From assembly GCA_024243835.1 (NCBI GenBank), contig JALPMN010000529.1, forward strand, positions 1 through 15,044: a stretch of DNA of 15,044 nucleotides, read 5' to 3'. Source of the stretch: Enteropsectra breve. Taxonomy: Eukaryota; Microsporidia. The notes under the pieces were generated by a model. The model did not search any database and was not told the origin of the DNA. It saw only the letters and a list, made by a program, of their open reading frames with translations. Each line of letters opens with the position of its first letter. Within the stretch, counting starts at the first letter, position 1. The translations under genes were made by a program, and so were the position numbers. Positions 7,412-13,139 of the stretch are shown here, one piece after another.

Positions 7412-9148
7412 TTACTCGCTGTCTGATTCTATCACATTTCTTTTGAGGCGCACCTGTCCTTTGGGTGCATTTTCCTCGTGCTTTGTTTCTCTTGTATTTT
7501 TGGTCATTTTTCTTATTCGCGCCATGAGCTCGTTGTTTTCCAATTCACAGGAATCCAGTGGCTCATCAATGCCATGCATCTCAATCTCGTGCATCTCATT
7601 CTCGTGTTCAGCAGGCACTGCCTCCTTCTTTGCTTTTGCTTGTCGGGCCACTGGGAAGAGTACTCGCGCGACATTCGACGTGCTTGCTTTCAAGTAGCCG
7701 TAGAAATCCACATAATGCTGTTTTATAAAGGCCATCTGGCTTTCACAGTGCGAGTGATTTGCTCTCAGAAGAATCAGGAAGCTCGGCTTAAAGAAATATT
7801 CGTGGAACACATTTTTATACAAATGAGCCAAAAGAGCAATGACCCGCTCTCGTGTGCAGCTGTTTATTTCATCATCACAACCCATGGAAATGCCCCTCAA
7901 AATATCCATTGTGCTGTCTTCAACTTCTTTGCACAGCGAATTCTCATTTTTACTTTGCATATTCTTTGCACACTCAGCCTCACAGCTGTTTTCAAGAACC
8001 TGAAATATCCTGGCAATAGTTTCTTGCTTGAATTTGCCGAAGTTGGTTATCCCGTCCATCAGGTAATACAAGCAGACTGCCGCACTAATGTGGCTCTCTT
8101 TTTTCTCCAGCCCCTCAACCAGAACATTTACGTATCGGGAGTCACTTGGACCGCCGTTTTCCAGAGTCTTCCTGTAAAAGTCAATTGCTGTAGGATTATT
8201 TTCCAGAATCAGTAAATCAAGATCTTCGTTCATAAATGTCATTCTTTTGTAGAGAAGCATATTAAACAGGTCTTTGCAGCTCAGGTCAGCGAGGAGGCGG
8301 ATGTTTGTGCAGTCATTGTATATTTTGTCATAAACTCCTGCCTTGTATGTTTTCTTAGGATTTTTAAGCTCCAAAATAGCCTTTGTACGAAATAGAACTT
8401 CCGGATCGAATCTTTTGCGGTTTATTTCGAACATCGGCTCAATGGATCCCTCTGCCGGCAGCAGGGTGTTGCTGTCAATGAGTCTTTCTTTGTTTCTGTT
8501 TTCAAGTGAGATATTCGCAGGCGGAAAGAAGAGACTGTCAAATACAGTGTTGTACAGCTCGCACGTCTCATATGAAATTACTCCATTTGCAAGGACAAAA
8601 AATCCTACATCATAAAATACTGCAACCGCACTTCTATCCGTTTTAAACACTGCCTTTGCGAAATTCAAAATTATTCTTGGCGAATCTTCCATCGACTTAT
8701 ACAGTTTTTCGGTTATGTAAAATGCAAACCTTTTTGTAACATAACTTTCAGGTACCTTTTTTACTGACTCTATGATTGTTGTTGCGAGTGCAAGGGCTGT
8801 CTTAAAAAATCGCGACCGCAGCAGGTAAATTATCTCTTCATCCAGAATGTTCCACTGGTAGAGCACTAGCGCTCGTGCAGGGCGCTCCTCCAGAAGCTCT
8901 ACAATCGATTTGAGAAATGTTTCAGCATTTTTGGCTGGCAGTTCCTCGTGTATCAGTGACTTTTTGAGTCTGAACAGCTCATCCACTACTTCGCGCTCTG
9001 CGATTTGTTCTCTCTCTGCATCTGCGAATTGCTCATTGTCTGATGGATTTTCTCCTGATACAAAGGAATCGCTGCTCTGGTCTTCTGTATTGGCATTCTT
9101 TGTGTCGTAGTCAGATGGCTCTTCATCTGAATCCACTTTAAATTTCAT
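7412..9148 (-). CDS. Acidic-headed helical protein, candidate eIF3 subunit c (NIP1) without PCI domain
   Basis: 578 residues from ATG 9148. The first ~45 residues are rich in Asp, Glu and Ser (VDSDEEPSDYD), as in the eIF3c N terminus. The body is all-helical. Two stretches resemble eIF3c in order. Residues 302-365 have an M-N-E-D-L start, Y-V-N-V-L-V-E and A-A-V-C-L-Y-Y-L, like the family's MDEEF...VCAIIERV...EVCRIYLLRIL. Residues 431-488 have CTRERVIALLAHLYKNVFHE, like the family's DRIRTCAILCHIYHHALH helix, followed by a long helix ending FYGYLK. In eIF3c a PCI/winged-helix domain follows. Here only ~80 charged residues remain (Lys-rich, ending NVIESDSE), so the PCI domain appears to be absent. 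eIF3c contacts eIF1/eIF5 and the 40S subunit in translation initiation. The call is by eye; an unrelated helical nucleolar protein is the main alternative. Confidence 0.4.
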   Translation of the reverse strand: MKFKVDSDEEPSDYDTKNANTEDQSSDSFVSGENPSDNEQFADAEREQIAEREVVDELFRLKKSLIHEELPAKNAETFLKSIVELLEERPARALVLYQWNILDEEIIYLLRSRFFKTALALATTIIESVKKVPESYVTKRFAFYITEKLYKSMEDSPRIILNFAKAVFKTDRSAVAVFYDVGFFVLANGVISYETCELYNTVFDSLFFPPANISLENRNKERLIDSNTLLPAEGSIEPMFEINRKRFDPEVLFRTKAILELKNPKKTYKAGVYDKIYNDCTNIRLLADLSCKDLFNMLLYKRMTFMNEDLDLLILENNPTAIDFYRKTLENGGPSDSRYVNVLVEGLEKKESHISAAVCLYYLMDGITNFGKFKQETIARIFQVLENSCEAECAKNMQSKNENSLCKEVEDSTMDILRGISMGCDDEINSCTRERVIALLAHLYKNVFHEYFFKPSFLILLRANHSHCESQMAFIKQHYVDFYGYLKASTSNVARVLFPVARQAKAKKEAVPAEHENEMHEIEMHGIDEPLDSCELENNELMARIRKMTKNTRETKHEENAPKGQVRLKRNVIESDSE

Positions 9149-9165
9149 GGCCTAAAGATGCAGAT

Positions 9166-9172
9166 AAAATTT
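9166..9172 (-). promoter_or_regulatory. AAATTTT upstream signal of the eIF3c-like gene
   Basis: AAAATTT on the plus strand reads AAATTTT on the coding strand, 18-24 bases before the ATG at 9148. There is no CCC, but GGCC directly precedes the ATG. Confidence 0.4.
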
Positions 9173-9449
9173 AGAAACGAGAATAAAATGTATGTTTATA
9201 TTTATAAAATATGTGTTTGCAAGGCCATTTAAATCATAAAAAGTACGAATGTATAGAAGATTATTTTAAATTTAGTTAAAACAAATTTATACAAATCGCT
9301 TAAAAGGAATACTAGAATCTTAAATATGTCCTTCTTTCATTATTGTCGGCGATATATTTCCCATCGATTAAGTATAAATAATTCCTCTATATTTAACCCA
9401 TGGATTCAATAGATAATTTTAAAAACGACAATTATAATCCATAAAAAGC

Positions 9450-9455
9450 TTTATT
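9450..9455 (-). terminator. Candidate polyadenylation signal AATAAA
   Basis: On the minus strand AATAAA begins 10 bases after the TGA stop of the clamp-loader gene. Confidence 0.4.
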
Positions 9456-9465
9456 TATAATATTT

Positions 9466-10437
9466 TCAGTCTCTGTTCAGCACAAACGCCCCGATTATTG
9501 CATTATTTTGTATTTTTTCATTGCAGCCGTTTGAAACACGTTCCTCTACCTCGGCCAAAATCTTGCAGATCTTAAATTTATTTTTTAGCTTAGATTTAAC
9601 CAGAAGATCAACAAGCTCAGAAATGAGTTCCTTACCGCCCTCTGAAATAAGCTTCTGGCAAAAACTAAATTCCTGAGTCAGTAGGGCCCCGTATATCTCC
9701 TCTATCTTATTCTCATCGCAAATGCCAAAAAACTCGAGTGCAGTGCGCTTGGTTATTTCTCCATAGGCACTGTTGAGACCCTGAAGATCGTTCATCACCT
9801 TTCGCATGTCTCCACCGCTATATTTATTTATGAGCGCAAGGCCCTCTTCATCAAACTTAATACTCTCTTTTAAACACACCTCTCGCATTCTCCCAAGCTC
9901 GTTTACGGGGCAAAACCTGAACTTCGAGCATCTGCTCAGAATCGGCTCGATTATCTTTCTGGAAAAGTTGCAGATGATGCAGAAGCGCGTATTTCTGTAG
10001 TCCTCCATTATTCTTCTTAGTGCTGTTTGTGCGTCGTTGCTCATGCTGTCCGCCTCGTCCAGAACAACAATTCTCATATTGTCTGACTTTACTGTTGCAA
10101 ACTCCTTTATGATGTTTCTGACCGTATCGATGCCTCTCTCGTCACTCGCATTCAGCTCTATCACATCCTTTTTGGGATGCTCTTTGAGAAGTGCCCGTAT
10201 CGTGGTGGTTTTTCCCGTGCCTGGTGGCCCATAAAACAGCATATTCGGGAGAGTGTTCGGTGTAAAAGATCTCAGACACTCGAGCACTTCTGCATTGCCC
10301 GTTACTTCTTCGAGTGTTCTAGGCCTGTATTTCTCTGTGAAAGGCAGAGTTTCATTTCGTCGCTCTTTTTCAGTAATTTTCTCAGTGTTCCGACTATTCT
10401 CCATTGAGGCAAAAATTTCCGTGGCATTTTTTGCCAT
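9466..10437 (-). CDS. RFC3: Replication factor C small subunit, Rfc3 (yeast)/RFC5 (human) type
   Basis: The first ATG in frame is at 10437 (323 residues); the frame runs on upstream only to non-ATG codons. A second ATG at 10404 (312 residues) is also possible, since recognisable RFC sequence (LPFTEKYRP) starts only at residue 31. Clamp-loader AAA+ motifs are all present: Walker A GPPGTGKT (70-77), LNASDERGI (95-103), Walker B VVLDEAD (124-130), sensor 1 CIICN (153-157), the SRC arginine-finger motif (168-170) and sensor 2 GGDMRK (208-213). The C terminus reads EVEERVSNGCNEKIQ...IIGAF, matching the NEKIQ-SSLIAAF end of human RFC5/yeast Rfc3 rather than Rfc2 or Rfc4. In the RFC complex it helps load PCNA onto primed DNA in the nucleus. 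Normal family length is about 340 residues. Confidence 0.9.
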   Translation of the reverse strand: MAKNATEIFASMENSRNTEKITEKERRNETLPFTEKYRPRTLEEVTGNAEVLECLRSFTPNTLPNMLFYGPPGTGKTTTIRALLKEHPKKDVIELNASDERGIDTVRNIIKEFATVKSDNMRIVVLDEADSMSNDAQTALRRIMEDYRNTRFCIICNFSRKIIEPILSRCSKFRFCPVNELGRMREVCLKESIKFDEEGLALINKYSGGDMRKVMNDLQGLNSAYGEITKRTALEFFGICDENKIEEIYGALLTQEFSFCQKLISEGGKELISELVDLLVKSKLKNKFKICKILAEVEERVSNGCNEKIQNNAIIGAFVLNRD

Positions 10438-10853
10438 TTGTAACTCAAAAAACAATATAGACTCAAAAACACTATGTAAACATTTACTTCAATAGCATAA
10501 TAATGTTATAGTCATCATTGCGTATACCCAGCTTTATTTTAAACTTTTCAATTTCAGGCTATGATTTAGAAAGCTTAAGTTAACAATTGTTTATTTTGTT
10601 ATAATACTAAAACTAAACTACGGTTATAATTGAATTTTAAGCCTCTTTAATAAGTTTATTACTTGATGTTTAAAAATAATGCTTTATATTTCATCATAGT
10701 GTTTTGTGTGCGGTAAATAAGCGATAATTTTGTAATAAAATGATTCTTTATCTTTAAAGTTTGAATCCATTGTGTTTGACTTGAAACTATGCCCTTATTT
10801 GAGTTTCAGTTTAATACCGTTTCATACCTTACTTTTAGAAACTTCGGTTACAG
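10438..10853. other. Divergent promoter region between the RFC and SHD genes
   Basis: 416 bases, strongly AT-rich, between two head-to-head starts (10437 minus, 10854 plus). I see no ORF, RNA gene or repeat. Neither flanking gene shows a clear AAATTTT element next to its ATG, so these two may use a different signal from their neighbours. Confidence 0.45.
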
Positions 10854-11921
10854 ATGGCTATGGATGACAAAGGAGAAGAAGAGGCTGTAATGTACACGCT
10901 TCAGGCATTTGTTGGGAGCTACGTCAATGAAATAGAGCTTAGTGATCGCAAAAGAGCGAATATACAGATTCTTTTAGAACTTGCTGATGAGAGTTTTTAT
11001 GATCTATGCAGGGACATTCAAAATGAAATACGCCGCAAGCGCGGCGAGAGCCATCAGAAGAAGGAGGGTGCTGTGTATGACAATCTCAAGCATCTGGATG
11101 AAAAGAAATTCAAGGATCTCGTGGTGGAGATTCTTCTTGTTTACAACTACAGGAATCCAAGATCAAGCAGCCACCGAATGGGCGACTTTGTCACTTCGCT
11201 TGAAAAGATCGTGGGAGACCTTAAAATCGAGTCTGCCAAGAAGAACTTTATGGCCAAAATAGAAACACTAGACTTTCTGCATGCGATGCTCGAGTACAAC
11301 AGCTTTGTGTCCAGCACCGGTGCCATCGATGAGGGCGTAGTTTCTTTAATAGAAGGAATGATCCGCAGCGAAGTTGAAAAAAGATCCACAAACTTCATAG
11401 AGGCCCTGTCATATCCAACCCAGTTTTTGGACAAACTTGAGGAAATGAAGATTGTCGATGGCGACGAATACACGTTTCATAAAACAAACATAGAGAAAAT
11501 ACTTAAAAACTCGAATATGCTGGTGAAGCTGCCGAAGGCACACGACCACATTGTCAAGAATGAGATGATGCAGATCCTGGGGATGATCCTACGAGGAAAA
11601 ACAGCAACCGCCCAGCCGATGGACAACTATTATCCAGAAATACGCATTGTTGTTGGTGTTTTGAATGAGATAAAAGAAGACATCAACGGAAGACAAAATA
11701 TAGATCTGGAAATAATTTCAAGAAAACTACGAGCGGTTATTGAGGCAACAATTGGCAAGGCGAGCATTGAAGAAATAGACAAGGAGTGTCTCAACAATCT
11801 GCATATCTACAAATTCATGCTTGAGGGGCTTAAAGACTCGGCCTCGAAGCACGATGCCTTTGACATGGTGATATCCTTTTCAAAGGAACTGGAGAAGTTT
11901 TGCTCACACGCTAGAATATAA
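10854..11921 (+). CDS. Spa2-homology-domain (SHD/GIT) protein, possible polarisome-type scaffold
   Basis: 355 residues from ATG 10854 (an in-frame second ATG is at codon 3). Near the N terminus are two copies of the SHD pattern L-x2-L-x4-F-x-[DE]-L-x3-[IV]. The first, about 39-64, has LLELADESFYDLCRDIQNEI then RRKRGE, close to the Spa2 repeat ending D-E-L-Q-R-R-x-G-E. The second, about 77-101, has NLKHLDEKKFKDLVVEILL. A hydrophobic YTLQAF segment before them matches the position of the family's leading helix. The remaining ~250 residues are helical and charged, without a motif I recognise. SHD repeats in yeast Spa2/Sph1 bind MAP-kinase kinases and Rab-GAPs at sites of polarised growth; in animal GIT proteins they bind PIX and MEK1. 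This protein is far shorter than Spa2 (about 1466 residues). No N-terminal ArfGAP zinc finger is present, which argues against a full GIT protein. An ATAAA signal overlaps the TAA stop. Confidence 0.55.
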   Translation: MAMDDKGEEEAVMYTLQAFVGSYVNEIELSDRKRANIQILLELADESFYDLCRDIQNEIRRKRGESHQKKEGAVYDNLKHLDEKKFKDLVVEILLVYNYRNPRSSSHRMGDFVTSLEKIVGDLKIESAKKNFMAKIETLDFLHAMLEYNSFVSSTGAIDEGVVSLIEGMIRSEVEKRSTNFIEALSYPTQFLDKLEEMKIVDGDEYTFHKTNIEKILKNSNMLVKLPKAHDHIVKNEMMQILGMILRGKTATAQPMDNYYPEIRIVVGVLNEIKEDINGRQNIDLEIISRKLRAVIEATIGKASIEEIDKECLNNLHIYKFMLEGLKDSASKHDAFDMVISFSKELEKFCSHARI

Positions 11922-12358
11922 AGATGCTTGAACCACATGAATAAAAACTATTTAAGCTAATTGCACTTTTCTGAGCAAATATCTCTTGAGCGGTTGTTTA
12001 TTCGGACAAAATATCTCTGTTAAATGGAAACTTAATAATATGCTTCATAATACGCTCTATCCACCACTATATGAACGTATAAAGCAGAAATTATGTGAGC
12101 TGATTAAAAATTATTTAATCTATTTTTAATTTTAATCAATGCTTTAAAAAAGATAAAATTAAGCTCAGCAATTAAACATAGGATCTTCTTCATGATAGTG
12201 TATACTTTACAACTGAATAGTAAGTTTTTATCTGTAACAAAGCAGTTTATGCAATTATTGAATAATCAAGTATCTCCCGACAATTGATCTTAATCTAATA
12301 TTAAATTATAAATATTCACAATTCATTGTGATCAACTATAGCGAAGTGCCTTTAGTGC

Positions 12359-12465
12359 TGTATGCATCCATACACAATTTTTGACAATACAAGGCGGATG
12401 CTTGTAAAATGTGAAGCGTAAGTCATAATGTTTCTTTTTCTTGCTGTTCCTACGGTTTCATCCGC
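12359..12465. ncRNA. Candidate structured RNA (strand unknown)
   Basis: Three pairings lie within ~107 bases. TGTATG/CATACA (12359-12364 with 12369-12374) form a 6-bp stem with a 4-base loop. TACAAG/CTTGTA (12388-12393 with 12401-12406) form a 6-bp stem whose 7-base loop GCGGATG (12394-12400) is exactly complementary to CATCCGC at 12459-12465, so a kissing or pseudoknot arrangement is possible. No known RNA family signature was recognised. Confidence 0.2.
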
Positions 12466-12537
12466 TGCTTATTATTGTTTCTTTATCATCCAATATTTTT
12501 AAATCATAAATCCCTGATATCCTTTAATAAACAAGCG

Positions 12538-12577
12538 CTATTTGCTTATCTCCTGCTCCTCCGTAGCAAGCAAATGG
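12538..12577. repeat. Inverted repeat ATTTGCTT/AAGCAAAT
   Basis: Perfect 8-bp arms (12540-12547 and 12568-12575) are extended outward by one G-T and one C-G pair, around a 20-base loop. It lies in the less AT-rich island of the intergenic region. Function is unknown. Confidence 0.4.
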
Positions 12578-12925
12578 GTATTCTACATGAAGCACAGGCC
12601 ACAGCCCTATACATTTAGTTGGCTCTAAATAAGCACTTGCTGAGTTCCTCCTCTTTCATTGTGCCTCAAGGAAAATATGATTACACAGGATGATAAAAAT
12701 TTTATGGAGAATCTTAGTGTGCCTAGAACATTTATTTAATTAAAAATAGTGGTCCATAGAACATTTTTTGGATACCATAAATTAGCATATCAAAAAAATA
12801 AATATCATAATCATAAAGATGCTGATGTTGCAGTAATATTCACAAATTGATCCCTCTAACACTACCATTTATAAATACAGAATGATAAATGAATTAATCA
12901 GTGATCAAAGAATATTTCGAATATC

Positions 12926-12960
12926 AGCCAATTCATCATATGAATTAAAATTAATTGGCT
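12926..12960. promoter_or_regulatory. Inverted CCAAT-box dyad with nested hairpin upstream of the GATA gene
   Basis: AGCCAATT (12926-12933) and AATTGGCT (12953-12960) are perfect inverted copies, each containing a CCAAT core. Nested inside, AATTCAT (12930-12936) and ATGAATT (12940-12946) form a second dyad with a 3-base loop. The element lies 180-214 bases upstream of the GATA-protein ATG. Binding by a CCAAT factor is inference. Confidence 0.3.
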
Positions 12961-13079
12961 AAAAGCATGCATATTTCATCATCGGCGCTCTCATGCCCCA
13001 CAGGACATTTATATTGCTTCACCCATACTCTTTGCAAGCTTTTCTGGGCTTTAATAAAAATATTTTTGATTTTTGCATT

Positions 13080-13098
13080 CCCCCTTTAAAAATTTTTT
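13080..13098 (+). promoter_or_regulatory. CCCCC and AAATTTT-type upstream signals of the GATA gene
   Basis: CCCCC (13080-13084) and AAAAATTTTTT (13088-13098) lie 42-60 bases before the ATG. A GGG triplet (13137-13139) directly precedes the ATG. The spacing is longer and the order reversed compared with the P5A gene, so this assignment is weaker. Confidence 0.35.
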
Positions 13099-13139
13099 AT
13101 TTTAAAAATACTTTCTTTTAAAATAGCTTAAAAAGTGGG

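Larger units (their letters stand above)
9149..9465. other. AT-rich intergenic spacer
   Basis: This 317-base spacer separates two minus-strand genes. Apart from the upstream AAATTTT signal near 9166 and an AATAAA for the clamp-loader gene at 9450-9455, I see no ORF, RNA gene or repeat in it. Confidence 0.5.
11922..13139. other. 1.2-kb gene-poor region
   Basis: This is the longest non-coding stretch in the window. It has AATAAA at its left end (about 11940), no ORF that I can support, and scattered WGATAR-like sequences (for example TGATAA near 12690 and 12884). A less AT-rich island at about 12345-12680 contains several inverted repeats, and a CCAAT-type dyad lies at 12926-12960. No tRNA or rRNA pattern was recognised. 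Confidence 0.5.

Noticed and set aside
7478..8215. 245-codon plus-strand ORF
   Set aside because: It lies antisense inside the 578-residue gene. Its composition (many Cys, Phe, Leu) is that of a shadow frame, while the minus-strand frame has the acidic N terminus, helical pattern and upstream signal.
10438..10455. Six-codon N-terminal extension of the clamp-loader ORF starting at TTG
   Set aside because: The first ATG in frame is at 10437, and a nuclear eukaryotic gene would not be expected to start at TTG.
10820..10853. Possible 3' splice site (TTACAG) directly before the SHD gene ATG
   Set aside because: No matching 5' splice site or branch-point sequence was found upstream in a frame that would add coding sequence, so I kept the gene intronless.
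12428..12502. 24-codon hydrophobic ORF (begins MFLFLAVPTVSSAAYY)
   Set aside because: It is very short, overlaps the candidate RNA structure and has no supporting upstream signal; a chance ORF is more likely.
12678..12740. 20-codon ORF beginning MITQDDKNFMENLS
   Set aside because: It is too short to support without homology or transcript evidence; the frame is open for only 11 codons upstream.
11922..13139. tRNA or rRNA gene in the long gap
   Set aside because: No TTCRANNC T-arm/A-box pair or conserved rRNA segment was found; the TTCGAATA near 12917 is part of an AT-rich palindrome.
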